Shown in pieces: positions 52,731 through 63,537 of a stretch of 64,000 nucleotides of DNA (position 1 is its first letter; each line of letters starts with the position of its first letter). A program made the position numbers and the translations under genes. The notes under the pieces were generated by a model. It was given only the letters and a program-made list of their open reading frames with translations, was not told the origin of the DNA and did not search any database. The stretch spans positions 633,091 to 697,090 of the forward strand of contig JAFLBX010000002.1 in the NCBI GenBank assembly GCA_017303675.1. Reading direction: 5' to 3'. Origin of the DNA: Ignavibacteria bacterium. Lineage in GTDB: Bacteria; Bacteroidota; Ignavibacteria; Tepidaquicellales; OLB5.

Positions 52731-54560
52731 ATGAAGATCCCCCAATCAAAAATAGACGAAATATCATCATCACTTGATATAGTTGATGTGATCTCGGCAT
52801 ACACTCCCCTTCGCAAAGCGGGCAGAAGCTTTATGGGCAGGTGTCCATTCCATGAAGAGAAAACCCCATCATTCAGTGTATCGCAGGAAAAAGGGGTTTA
52901 CCACTGCTTTGGCTGCGGCAAAAGCGGCAATATGTTCACCTTTATCATGGATACAGAGAACATGACTTTCTTTGACGCGGTAAAGCTGCTTGCTGAAAAA
53001 GCTAATGTTACAATTGAATTTGATAACGAGCCGTACGACCCCGATAAAAATAAAATTGAGCTATATTACGATATTAACCGCAAAGCAGGCAAATATTTTT
53101 ACGATAAGCTTATGAGCCGTGAAGGCGCATATGCGAAGGAGTATTTAAATGAGCGCGGATTAAAGGATGATACTATAACAAAATTCGGGCTTGGGTACTC
53201 ACCGCGCGATAAGGATGCGCTCTTCAGGGAGTTTGAAAATGATTTCACCACAGAAGACCTGCAGAATGCAGGGCTGATACTCGTGCTTGGCGCGGGTGAG
53301 ATCCGCGACCGTTTCAGGGGCAGGCTGATGTTCCCCATATTCAATGATTCAGGCAAAGTTGTAGGTTTTGGCGGAAGGCGTATGTACGATGAAGGCACAG
53401 ATGAAGCAAAGTATGTTAATTCACCCGAAACGCGGATATACAATAAAAGCAAAACGCTTTACGGACTTAACTTCGCAAAGGGTCCCATAAAACAAAAAGG
53501 ATTTGCAATACTTGTAGAGGGTTACATGGATCTTATTTCGCTTTATCAAAGCGGGATAGAGAACGTAGTTGCTTCAAGCGGTACAGCGCTGACACAGCTT
53601 CACACAAAAATTTTAGGGCGTTATACAAAAGAGGTTGTGGTTGTATATGATGCCGACCTTGCGGGACAGAATGCATCACGCAGGGCTATAGAGATACTGA
53701 TAGAGAATGATATTTCAGTAAGCGTACTCGAGCTGCCTTTTGGCGATGACCCGGATACATATATTAAAAAGAACGGTCTGAGCGGGTTTGAGCATCTTCT
53801 TGCAAACAGGCTTTCAGTCATAGATTACATAGCAGAGCGTTATGAAACTGAGGGCAAGATGTCCACACCTGAGGGAAAAACTGAATTTGTAAGAGAAATA
53901 ATAGGGCTCATAGCAAAAATGCGTGATGCCATTAAGCGTGATTTTTATGTAAAGGGTATCGCGGAGAAATTTTCTATTTATGAAAGCACAATCCGTAAGG
54001 AGCTTGATACCATAGTGAAATCAAAAAGCCGACCGCAGTTCAATGAACGCGATTCAGAAAGCAGAAAGCCGGAAACACCCGCTAAGGAAAAAAGCACGCG
54101 CTTTTCAGCGGTGGAGCTTGTACTCATAAGGCTGCTGGTTGATTCAGACGCGCAGACCAAGGCAATGCTGATGAACGAGCTTGAGCTTGACCTGGTAAAG
54201 AATGATACAGTACGGAAAATTGTAAATTACCTGATGATGAATATCGATTCACCTGAAAAACTTGCGCTTAATCAGCTTTTCATTGAATTCCAGGATGAAG
54301 AAGCAAAAAGCATTATTGGGAAATCATTACTGGATGATAACTATGTAATGCAGGGCGGCAGGAACAGGAATTACATGAATGAAGCGAACCAGGTACTGGG
54401 TCAATTAAAGCTTACAAATATTAAGAATACGATAAAAGAGATTGAGACAAAGATCAAATCAATAGATAGTTCATCACCTGAAATACTTAAGCTGCTAAAT
54501 GAGCAGCAAACCCTCCGCCGCGAGCAGATGCAGATTGAGAATAGTATGAAGAGTTTATAG
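52731..54560 (+). CDS. dnaG: DNA primase
   Basis: Makes RNA primers for replication. The 609 residues have the N-terminal zinc-binding domain with Cys38, His41, Cys59 and Cys62 (CPFHEEKTPSF, HCFGCGKSG), the catalytic RNA-polymerase domain (FGLGYSPRD, GRLMFPIFNDSGKVVGFGGR) and the Toprim core with VEGYMDLIS (about 261-269) and YDADLAGQNA (about 308). A linker rich in Lys/Glu leads to a C-terminal helicase-binding region. It stands alone; no rpoD or rpsU lies beside it in this window. Confidence 0.97.
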   Translation: MKIPQSKIDEISSSLDIVDVISAYTPLRKAGRSFMGRCPFHEEKTPSFSVSQEKGVYHCFGCGKSGNMFTFIMDTENMTFFDAVKLLAEKANVTIEFDNEPYDPDKNKIELYYDINRKAGKYFYDKLMSREGAYAKEYLNERGLKDDTITKFGLGYSPRDKDALFREFENDFTTEDLQNAGLILVLGAGEIRDRFRGRLMFPIFNDSGKVVGFGGRRMYDEGTDEAKYVNSPETRIYNKSKTLYGLNFAKGPIKQKGFAILVEGYMDLISLYQSGIENVVASSGTALTQLHTKILGRYTKEVVVVYDADLAGQNASRRAIEILIENDISVSVLELPFGDDPDTYIKKNGLSGFEHLLANRLSVIDYIAERYETEGKMSTPEGKTEFVREIIGLIAKMRDAIKRDFYVKGIAEKFSIYESTIRKELDTIVKSKSRPQFNERDSESRKPETPAKEKSTRFSAVELVLIRLLVDSDAQTKAMLMNELELDLVKNDTVRKIVNYLMMNIDSPEKLALNQLFIEFQDEEAKSIIGKSLLDDNYVMQGGRNRNYMNEANQVLGQLKLTNIKNTIKEIETKIKSIDSSSPEILKLLNEQQTLRREQMQIENSMKSL

Positions 54561-54711
54561 GAAAGTGACGAAAGTTTACATTTTGCGAGCGAAGCTAATC
54601 AATAACATGGGGAAAATTATTCTGTTGTTGGTGACAACACCAACAACGGGGGTAAATATAAAAAACTATAAATATAAGATTGCTTCGTCGCTTACGCTCC
54701 TCGAAAAATTC
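54561..54711. repeat. Copies of the GAGGAGCGAAGC core after dnaG
   Basis: TTTGCGAGCGAAGCTAATC (from 54583) and, in reverse, AGATTGCTTCGTCGCTTACG (from 54678) are diverged copies of the core of the 106-bp tandem repeat at 1-374. They flank a GTTGGTG/CACCAACAAC inverted repeat at about 54629-54648. Confidence 0.6.
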
Positions 54712-56310
54712 CTACTTTATCAGAATCATTTTTTTTGATTCAGAAAACTCGCCTGTTTCAATTTTATAAAAATAAACACCGCTTGGGAAGTTTGAGGCAT
54801 CCCAATTAATTTTGTAATTTCCCGCATTAATTTCACCCGATACTAACTCAGATACAACAACGCCAATTGAGTTATATACGTTTAATTTAATAATGGACCT
54901 TTTGGGGACTGAAAAAACTATTGACGTAACAGGATTAAACGGATTCGGATAATTCTGGTATAATCTATATTCTGAAGGAATACTTGAATTAACATACTGA
55001 ATTCCAACCGTAGATGAATACTTTATAACTACAATGTCGCTGTCATTTCTACCTTGAGGGACTGAGCAACCTGTTATGAGTATGTTCCCTTCGTTATCAA
55101 GTGCAATGTCAGTTGAAATACTATAGGGTTCACCAATATACCTCGCGATCCACTGTTGAGTTCCGGATGTATCAAATTTAATAGTGCAGGCGTTATACAG
55201 ACTGTTAATACCCAAACTTATTCCAGTGACGTAAGCATTTCCATTTGGATCTACCACTATATCCCTGATTCCATCAAAATTATTCCCGGGACCGTTATAT
55301 CTTGAAACCCAAAGCTGATTTCCGTCAATATCGTATTTTACCAGGCAATAATCATCACCCCCTGATGTTCCCGGGCTTTGTCCACCAACATAAATATTAT
55401 TTTGTAAATCTACTGCATTTACCCTTGCACCTTCATAGCTATTGGTTGGTCCATTATATCTTTTCACCCATTTCTCTACCCCGTTTGAATCGTATTTTAC
55501 AGTACAAAAATCTGAGCTTGTACCGGCGCCCGTACTATATCCACTTACATATACGTTATTGAAAACATCCAGCGACAGAGAAAATGCACCATCTACATTG
55601 TTTCCAGGACCATTGTATTTTTTCACCCAAATCAAATTGCCATTCGGGTCGTATTTCAAGGTGCAAAAGTCATCCATGCTCCCCGATTCATTTGTAAAAC
55701 CTGTTACATAGAAGTTACCCCGAATATCAACGCTCAAGTCTTGAGGATAATCTTGTGAGTTAGCACTACCAAAGTAGTATTTTTGCCACAAGATAACGCC
55801 ATTTGAGTTTAATTTTGTAGTTATGAAATCATTAAATGAACCAGAATTTGTAACATAGCCGGTAATGCAAACATTATTATCTTTGTCACATACTATTTTT
55901 GTTGACTCACCAAAACCAATATTTACTTCCCAAATCTTAACACCAAGTGTATTATACTTAACAACCAGTCTGCTAAAGTTACTAGTACCTGCAATATAAA
56001 CATTACCAAAAGCATCCAAAGTAATTGACTTTGCAGCATCAAAAGTATTGTTATATAACCTAACCCAATGAGTATCGCCGGTAGGAAGAAACTTAATCAC
56101 ACACATATCAAAACTATTATTCTGTTCCTGCACTAAACCCGAAATAAAAATATTATTTGAGTTATCTATTACAATGTCATTTGAGATATCTTGTCTGTCA
56201 TTTGGCCCTATATATTTGCTAACCCATGTTTGTTCAAACTGGCAAAACAAATCATCTTGATACGCAAAGATACAAAATAGTATAATTAGTAAAATTCTAG
56301 TATACTTCAT
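54712..56310 (-). CDS. Secreted SBBP-repeat protein with type IX sorting domain
   Basis: A 532-residue exported protein. After a signal peptide (about 1-23) come about eight SBBP-type repeats of roughly 50 residues, each with W-V-x-(R/K)-Y-(N/I)-G-P, a D-x-x-x-N-(V/I)-Y-V-x-G strand and D-(F/Y)-C-x-(V/L)-K-Y-D-x-x-G, together likely a beta-propeller. The last 85 residues are a type IX secretion C-terminal domain, starting YQNYPNPFNP and ending GVYFYKIETG then KKMILIK. It should cross the outer membrane through the type IX system and stay on the surface or be released. Function unknown. Confidence 0.9.
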   Translation of the reverse strand: MKYTRILLIILFCIFAYQDDLFCQFEQTWVSKYIGPNDRQDISNDIVIDNSNNIFISGLVQEQNNSFDMCVIKFLPTGDTHWVRLYNNTFDAAKSITLDAFGNVYIAGTSNFSRLVVKYNTLGVKIWEVNIGFGESTKIVCDKDNNVCITGYVTNSGSFNDFITTKLNSNGVILWQKYYFGSANSQDYPQDLSVDIRGNFYVTGFTNESGSMDDFCTLKYDPNGNLIWVKKYNGPGNNVDGAFSLSLDVFNNVYVSGYSTGAGTSSDFCTVKYDSNGVEKWVKRYNGPTNSYEGARVNAVDLQNNIYVGGQSPGTSGGDDYCLVKYDIDGNQLWVSRYNGPGNNFDGIRDIVVDPNGNAYVTGISLGINSLYNACTIKFDTSGTQQWIARYIGEPYSISTDIALDNEGNILITGCSVPQGRNDSDIVVIKYSSTVGIQYVNSSIPSEYRLYQNYPNPFNPVTSIVFSVPKRSIIKLNVYNSIGVVVSELVSGEINAGNYKINWDASNFPSGVYFYKIETGEFSESKKMILIK

Positions 56311-56336
56311 TATTTTTGGAAGTTGTTAAAAAATTA

Positions 56337-56363
56337 ACCCGACAGTTTAATAAACTACCGGGT
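56337..56363 (-). terminator. Terminator after the slipin gene
   Basis: ACCCG.CAGTTTA pairs with TAAACT.C.CGGGT in a 27-base near-palindrome. On the minus strand it lies 22 bases after the slipin stop and is followed by TTAATTTTTT. Confidence 0.7.
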
Positions 56364-56384
56364 CATTAATATTCAAAAAATTAA

Positions 56385-57158
56385 TTACTTCTTCGTGCCG
56401 CTATCAACCATCTTCATGAACTGTGATATTATATCAACAGGCAGCGGGAAGATTATTGTTGAATTCTTCTCGGTAGCAATTTCCGTTAAGGTCTGCAAAT
56501 ATCTGAGCTGCAATGATATCGGCTGCTTATTGATAACTTCGGCTGCATCGGCAAGCTTTTGCGAAGCCTGGTATTCACCATCTGCGTGAATAACTTTCGC
56601 TCTTCTTTCTCTTTCAGCTTCAGCCTGGCGCGCCATTGCGCGCTGCATTTCGATCGGCAGATCGATCTGTTTTACTTCAACGTTTGATACTTTAATACCC
56701 CATGGTTCTGTGTGGTCATCAATAATAGCCTGAAGTCGTTTGTTTATCTCATCCCTTTCGGTTAACAGCTCATCAAGCTCGCTTTGTCCAAGCACGCTGC
56801 GCAGGGTTGTTTGCGCTATCTGCGATGTAGCAAAGAGGAAGTCCTGCACCTCAATTACAGCCTTCTCAGGCTGCAGCACGCGGAAGTAAACAACGGCATT
56901 CACTTTTACTGAAATGTTATCCTTGGTCACAATATCCTGTGAAGGAACATCCATTACAAGCGTGCGCAGGCTTACTTTTATCATTTTATCGATAAACGGG
57001 ATCAGGATTATGAGTCCGGGTCCCTTGGTTTGGGAATACCTTCCCAAACGGAATACAACGCCTCTTTCATACTCCCTTAATACTTTTATCATGCTGAAGA
57101 GCACAATGACAAAGAATAGGAATACAAAGAACAAAAATGTTATTATTACTGCCTCCAT
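56385..57158 (-). CDS. Slipin (stomatin-like SPFH protein)
   Basis: A 257-residue membrane-associated SPFH-domain protein. One N-terminal hydrophobic segment (about 4-24) is followed by [32 protein letters not shown] and the SPFH domain ([27 protein letters not shown]), a coiled-coil part with [21 protein letters not shown], and [23 protein letters not shown]. It forms oligomeric membrane domains. It is the usual partner of nfeD, which lies upstream on the same strand, but here 188 bases of repeat-bearing DNA separate the two. Confidence 0.93.
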   Translation of the reverse strand: MEAVIITFLFFVFLFFVIVLFSMIKVLREYERGVVFRLGRYSQTKGPGLIILIPFIDKMIKVSLRTLVMDVPSQDIVTKDNISVKVNAVVYFRVLQPEKAVIEVQDFLFATSQIAQTTLRSVLGQSELDELLTERDEINKRLQAIIDDHTEPWGIKVSNVEVKQIDLPIEMQRAMARQAEAERERRAKVIHADGEYQASQKLADAAEVINKQPISLQLRYLQTLTEIATEKNSTIIFPLPVDIISQFMKMVDSGTKK

Positions 57159-57227
57159 ATTGTCTCCTTATGGTTTAATTTTTATAAAACTTATATTGAA
57201 GAATAAAAATTGAATTTTTAAATTTAT

Positions 57228-57345
57228 AAGATTGCTTCGTCACTTCGTTCCTCGCAAAAAAGCAGGTCATTTATTCAACACTTCACCTCCGCAATCTACA
57301 AACTCAACCTGATATATGTAACCTGTAACCTGCAGCCTGTAACAA
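57228..57345. repeat. Repeat insert between nfeD and slipin genes
   Basis: AGATTGCTTCGTCACTTCGT (from 57229) is a reverse copy of the 106-bp-repeat core, and GTAACCTGTAACCTGCAGCC (from about 57317) belongs to the CTGTAAC family at 6896 and 14557. Confidence 0.65.
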
Positions 57346-57346
57346 A

Positions 57347-58648
57347 CTACACCTTCTGCACCACTATTGTCAGATCCTTCACTTCGAGTACTTTTACTTT
57401 ATCGCCTTTGGCAATGTTTTCACCTGATTCAGCCTTCCAAATCTCGCCTAAAACTTTGACAGTACCTTTACCGTTAACAATATCAACAAAAACTTCGCCA
57501 ATTTCGCCTATCATACCTGATTCACCGGTCATAGCTTTTCTTCTGTAAGTGCGGATAACAAGCCATGCAAGTACTGAGAACAATCCTGCAATAATAACAA
57601 CGGTGGTTATAATTACGCTTAGCGAAATATCAACAGCCGCTTCCAGCGGCGATGAGCCTGTATCTATAAGCATCATAGAGCCGATGAACATAGCAATAAC
57701 ACCCGCTACGGTAAGCATACCATAGCTTGTAACTTTAATTTCAGCAATGAACAAAATTATGGCAAGCAGAATCAAACCTGCCCCCGCAAAATTTATCGGC
57801 AATGTGTGGAGTCCGTATAATCCCAAAAGAATACAAATAGCCCCCGTTACTCCCGGCAGTATTCCGCCCGGGTGATAGAATTCGAGAATTATGCCCCACA
57901 TACCTATCATCATTAAAATGTAAGCGATATTGGGGTCGCTTATAATACCAAGGAACTTATGAAACCAGTTCTCTTCAAAATTTACAATAGTATAATTTGA
58001 CGTGTTGAGTACTTTTTTGCCTGCTGAAGTTTCAACTTCCCTGCCGTTAATTTTTGAAAGCAGGTCATTCATATCATTTGCAACCAGGTCAATAACGCTG
58101 TCTCTCAGCGCTTCGGTTTCCGTAATGGAAACACTGTTCCTTACAGCGTCTTCGCTCCACTTAACATTACGTTTGCGTTTTTCGCTTATTGAGCGGATAA
58201 ATGCCGCGGCATCATTGGTTACTTTTTCGCTCATAGTGGAATCCATTTTGCTTCCATCGCCGCTGACGGGGTGAGACGCGCCAATATTTGTACCCGGAGC
58301 CATAACGGCAATGTGCGAAGCAAGCGTTATGAAGACTCCCGCGCTGGCTGACTGTGAGCCCCCGGGTGATACATACACAATTACGGGAATAGGAGCGGTA
58401 AGGATATCGCTTACGATATAGCGGGTGGATTTCAGCAAACCCCCTGGAGTGTTCAGCTGGATAACAAGACACTCAGCATTTTTGCTTTTAGCTTCATCAA
58501 TGCTTCTGCGGATAAAATCTGATGTTGAAGGATTTATTGAGCCATCAATTTTAATAACATACACAACCGGATTCTGCTGGCTATTTAAACCCGCTTCGCA
58601 TAAAAGCAAAAACAGCAAAGCTAAAAATATTTTTATACTTATATTCAT
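57347..58648 (-). CDS. nfeD: NfeD-type membrane serine protease
   Basis: The long form of NfeD, 433 residues. A signal peptide (about 1-22) leads into a ClpP-class protease domain with QLNTPGGLLKSTR, YVSPGGSQSASAGVFI (catalytic Ser in S-A-G) and MAPGTNIGASHPV. Then come four to five membrane helices (about 235-355) and a C-terminal OB-fold NfeD domain (GMIGEIGEVFVD, KGTVKVLGEIWKAES). It is thought to cut membrane-protein tails in concert with its slipin partner, encoded next on the strand. Confidence 0.93.
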   Translation of the reverse strand: MNISIKIFLALLFLLLCEAGLNSQQNPVVYVIKIDGSINPSTSDFIRRSIDEAKSKNAECLVIQLNTPGGLLKSTRYIVSDILTAPIPVIVYVSPGGSQSASAGVFITLASHIAVMAPGTNIGASHPVSGDGSKMDSTMSEKVTNDAAAFIRSISEKRKRNVKWSEDAVRNSVSITETEALRDSVIDLVANDMNDLLSKINGREVETSAGKKVLNTSNYTIVNFEENWFHKFLGIISDPNIAYILMMIGMWGIILEFYHPGGILPGVTGAICILLGLYGLHTLPINFAGAGLILLAIILFIAEIKVTSYGMLTVAGVIAMFIGSMMLIDTGSSPLEAAVDISLSVIITTVVIIAGLFSVLAWLVIRTYRRKAMTGESGMIGEIGEVFVDIVNGKGTVKVLGEIWKAESGENIAKGDKVKVLEVKDLTIVVQKV

Positions 58649-58758
58649 AATAGACCCGGTTTATAATTGCGCTAGCTTAAAGATGAATATATATATTGAT
58701 TATGAACAAAAATAGTGAAAAATTTGCAGAAATAGCCAACATTTTTTTGATAACACTA

Positions 58759-58789
58759 TTGTTTAATACAGCATTGTTTTGTATATTTG
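58759..58789 (+). promoter_or_regulatory. Promoter of rho
   Basis: TTG (58759-58761), 20 bases, TATATTTG (58782-58789). The predicted start near 58795 gives a leader of about 155 bases. Confidence 0.7.
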
Positions 58790-58855
58790 TATGTAATTAA
58801 CACATCAAAAACAACCCGGATTTAAATAATCTGAAAAAATCGTTTACTTTCTGAG

Positions 58856-58905
58856 TTATCCAAATTTAATTTTCCAAACAAATAATTATCCAAATATAGC
58901 TTTCC
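58856..58905 (+). promoter_or_regulatory. Direct repeat in the rho leader
   Basis: TTATCCAAATTTAATTTTCC (58856-58875) and TTATCCAAATATAGCTTTCC (58886-58905) match at 17 of 20 positions, exactly 30 bases apart, in an unstructured part of the leader. They could be binding sites for Rho itself or another RNA-binding protein in autoregulation. Confidence 0.4.
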
Positions 58906-58949
58906 GGTTATTACAAATCTAAAACTAACAAATAAAATTAAAGTGTATT

Positions 58950-60233
<1,284 letters not shown>

Positions 60234-60313
60234 TATAAATATGGGCGCTTTTTAAATTAAAGCTTATGCGTGTGCTATAGTCTGATTACTAAGTGAGTTA
60301 ACATGGATCTCGA

Positions 60314-61885
60314 ATGAAAAAAGAAATTGTCATCAACTCTAATGCTGATGAAAACCGTATTGCCATAACGGAAGACGGAAAACTGAGCGAGCTCTTCATT
60401 GAAAATGAAGAGTATGAGCGCGTTATTGGCGATATATACCTGGGTAAAGTTGCAAAGGTCATCCCCGGTATCAAAGCCGCATTTATTGACCTTGGATTCA
60501 AACAGGATGCATTCCTGCATTTCAGTGATGTTGGCGACCAGGCAGAAGATATGAAGGCTTTGCTTGGCGATGATTCAGATGTGGATGATGATGATGACGA
60601 AGAAGATACACCGCCGCCACAGAAGCAGCAATCAAAAAGAAGGCAGATGCCGCGCTTAGAGCGCGGGCAGAGAATAATTGTCCAGATAACAAAAGAACCC
60701 GTAGGCAATAAAGGCGTAAGGGTCACATCTAAAGTTTCACTTCCCGGAAGGTACCTTGTATTTCTTCCCTTCGAAAATAAAGTAAATGCCTCGAAACAGA
60801 TACAGAACATGCGCGAAAAGCGCAGGCTTAAGAATATCGTCAGGAATTACAGGAATTCCAAAGGATTGGAATTCGGCGCAATTATAAGAACAGTTGCGGA
60901 AGAACAGGATGATAAAGCTATACTTGAGGACCTGGAAAATCTTTACAATATCTGGAAGGATATAGAAAAACAAATAAAGACCGGCACTCCCCCTGCCCTG
61001 CTGTATAAAGATCTTACAGTAACTACGAGCGTGATACGTGATCTTTTCCGTGATGACGTTGAAAAGGTTATTGTTGATTCCAAAAAGCTGCTTAAGGAAA
61101 TTCAGCAGTACGTGAAAATTAATTCACCAGAGCTGCTGAACAAAGTTGAGCTTTATAAAGGCAATAAAGCGCTGTTCGATATCTACGGTATCGAAGCGGA
61201 GATACATCAAACCCTGAGCAAACGCGTTCCCCTGAAAATTGGCGGCCACTTGATAATAGAAAAAACAGAGGCGATGTACGTAATAGATGTAAACAGCGGA
61301 AAATACGCCAAAAGCAAGGACCAGGAAACCAATTCACTTAAAACAAATCTTGATGCCTCGAGGGAAATTGTGAGGCAGATAAGGCTTCGTGACCTTGGAG
61401 GAATTATTGTAATAGATTTTATCGATGTTTACGACGATAAGAACAAGAAAAAAGTTTACGATGAGCTTAAAAAAGAGTTCAAAAAAGACAGGGCAAAAGT
61501 AACAATACTGCCGATGTCAGAGTTCGGTTTGGTGCAGATAACGCGCCAGCGCGTGAGGGAAAATGTTGTGCGTTCAATTACCGAGCAGTGCCCGTTATGC
61601 GGTGGCAGCGGAATACTGGAAAGCTCAACCAATATATTAACTCGTATAGAGCGCTGGATAAAACGTTATAAGCTTGATAAGAACAAGCCTTCGGGCAAGC
61701 TGATTTTAAAAGTTCACCCCATGGTTTACACCACGCTTCGCGAAGGAACTATAAGCAATATGACAAAAATCGCTTTCAGGTACCTGCTTAGAATAACACT
61801 GGAAGAAGATACATCGCTTTCATTCCAGGATTTCAGATTCATCCGCGCAAAAACAAATGAAGATATAACCGCAAATTATTCATAA
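60314..61885 (+). CDS. rng: Ribonuclease G/E family endoribonuclease
   Basis: An endoribonuclease for rRNA maturation and mRNA decay. The 523 residues show an N-terminal S1 domain (IGDIYLGKVAKVIPGIKAAFIDLG), the RNase H-like and DNase I-like catalytic parts with MYVIDVNSG and DFIDVYDDKN (Mg-binding Asp residues), and the zinc-link C-P-L-C near residue 425. An unusual acidic, Asp-rich insert followed by a Pro/Gln/Lys/Arg stretch (about 76-113) interrupts the S1 domain. There is no long C-terminal degradosome scaffold, so it is nearer RNase G. Confidence 0.94.
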   Translation: MKKEIVINSNADENRIAITEDGKLSELFIENEEYERVIGDIYLGKVAKVIPGIKAAFIDLGFKQDAFLHFSDVGDQAEDMKALLGDDSDVDDDDDEEDTPPPQKQQSKRRQMPRLERGQRIIVQITKEPVGNKGVRVTSKVSLPGRYLVFLPFENKVNASKQIQNMREKRRLKNIVRNYRNSKGLEFGAIIRTVAEEQDDKAILEDLENLYNIWKDIEKQIKTGTPPALLYKDLTVTTSVIRDLFRDDVEKVIVDSKKLLKEIQQYVKINSPELLNKVELYKGNKALFDIYGIEAEIHQTLSKRVPLKIGGHLIIEKTEAMYVIDVNSGKYAKSKDQETNSLKTNLDASREIVRQIRLRDLGGIIVIDFIDVYDDKNKKKVYDELKKEFKKDRAKVTILPMSEFGLVQITRQRVRENVVRSITEQCPLCGGSGILESSTNILTRIERWIKRYKLDKNKPSGKLILKVHPMVYTTLREGTISNMTKIAFRYLLRITLEEDTSLSFQDFRFIRAKTNEDITANYS

Positions 61886-61888
61886 CCC

Positions 61889-63508
61889 GTGAAGCTGAAA
61901 ACAGACATACTTGTTATTGGCAGCGGTATAGCCGGGCTCTCATTTGCATTAAAGGCAGCAAAATATGCCCGTGTTTTAATAGTTACAAAAAAAGACAGGG
62001 CAGAATCAAACACCAATTATGCACAGGGCGGTATTGCCACAGTTACATCCCCTGATGATTCATACGATCTACACATAAAAGATACACTGGAATGCGGCGC
62101 TGGCTTATGCCATACTGAAGCAGTTGAACAGATAGTTAAGAACGGTCCGCACCTTATAAGCGAGCTTATTGAGCTTGGCGTAAACTTCAGCCGTGAACAG
62201 GGAAAGCTTGACCTGGGCAGAGAAGGCGGGCACTCGCGCAAACGTATAGTTCACGCAAAAGACCTGACCGGCAGAGAAATTGAGCGGGCATTGCTTCATA
62301 ATATCAGTATAAATAAAAATATCACTGTACTTGAACATCATACAGCGGTTGATCTTATCACAGAGCATAACTTAAGCAAACCGGCAAAGAAAAAAAATAA
62401 AACATGTTTCGGCGCATATGCATATGATGAGATAAATAATGATATTAAAACTATAATTTCAAAGATCACCGTTATATGCACAGGCGGTATAGGGCAGGTT
62501 TACCTGCATACAACAAATCCCGCAATTGCAACCGGTGACGGGATCGCAATTGGTTACCGCGCAGGGTGCGCAATAGGCAATATGGAATTTGTCCAGTTCC
62601 ACCCTACCAGCTTATATGAAAACAAGGCAACATCAAGCGAGGCACAGTCATTTTTAATCAGCGAAGCTCTTCGCGGAGCAGGCGCAATATTAAAAACTAA
62701 AGACGGCAAAGAGTTCATGCATAAATATGACAGCCGCGGCTCGCTTGCGCCGAGGGATATTGTTGCCAGGGCTATTGACAGCGAGATGAAAAAGAGCGGC
62801 GATGATTTTGTTTATCTCGATATAACTTCCCTCGGCAAAATTTCAATAAAGAATAAATTTCCATATATCTATAAAAAATGCTTATCAATCGGAATTGATA
62901 TGGCAAAAGATATGATCCCGGTTGTACCGGCAGCACATTACAGCTGCGGCGGTATTGTTAGTGATCTTAACGGGAAAACTTCGCTGGGCTCATTATTTGT
63001 TTTAGGCGAGGCATCAATGACAGGTGTTCACGGCGCAAACAGGCTTGCAAGCAATTCACTGCTTGAAGCATTGGTTTATGCAGATAAAGCGGCAAGGATC
63101 TGCCGTGCAGAGCTGAATGATATTAACAATATCCCTGAAAACAGGATACCTGAATGGGATGACAGCGGGACAGATAATACTGAAGAATGGATTTTAATTT
63201 CGCAAAATAAAAACGAAATTAAACAGATAATGTCTAATTATGTAGGCATTGTGCGTTCAAACTTAAGGCTTCACAGGGCTTTGAGAAGGATAAAGCTTAT
63301 CAAAGAAGAGATAGAGACATTCTACAAAAAAACAAAGGTGAACAGAGAGCTTCTTGAATTGAGAAATATGGCTCAGATCACTTATATGATAATTCGCTCC
63401 GCTTTAATGAGAAAAGAATCAAGGGGGCTGCATTACAGCACAGATTACCCTGAATTAAAACGCTCTTATTTAAAGGATACAATAATTACAAATGAAACAG
63501 TGAAGTAA
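61889..63508 (+). CDS. nadB: L-aspartate oxidase
   Basis: Oxidises L-aspartate to iminoaspartate with FAD, the first step of NAD synthesis. The 539 residues include the dinucleotide site VIGSGIAGLSFALKA (about 8-22), NYAQGGIA, EGGHSRKRIVHAKDLTGREI, MEFVQFHPTSLY and AAHYSCGGIVSDLNG, and GVHGANRLASNSLLEALVY near the FAD. The start is GTG at 61889, three bases after the rng stop. nadA and nadC are not in the window. Confidence 0.95.
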   Translation: MKLKTDILVIGSGIAGLSFALKAAKYARVLIVTKKDRAESNTNYAQGGIATVTSPDDSYDLHIKDTLECGAGLCHTEAVEQIVKNGPHLISELIELGVNFSREQGKLDLGREGGHSRKRIVHAKDLTGREIERALLHNISINKNITVLEHHTAVDLITEHNLSKPAKKKNKTCFGAYAYDEINNDIKTIISKITVICTGGIGQVYLHTTNPAIATGDGIAIGYRAGCAIGNMEFVQFHPTSLYENKATSSEAQSFLISEALRGAGAILKTKDGKEFMHKYDSRGSLAPRDIVARAIDSEMKKSGDDFVYLDITSLGKISIKNKFPYIYKKCLSIGIDMAKDMIPVVPAAHYSCGGIVSDLNGKTSLGSLFVLGEASMTGVHGANRLASNSLLEALVYADKAARICRAELNDINNIPENRIPEWDDSGTDNTEEWILISQNKNEIKQIMSNYVGIVRSNLRLHRALRRIKLIKEEIETFYKKTKVNRELLELRNMAQITYMIIRSALMRKESRGLHYSTDYPELKRSYLKDTIITNETVK

Positions 63509-63537
63509 ACCAATTGATAATTTTTAAGATTTAGTTA

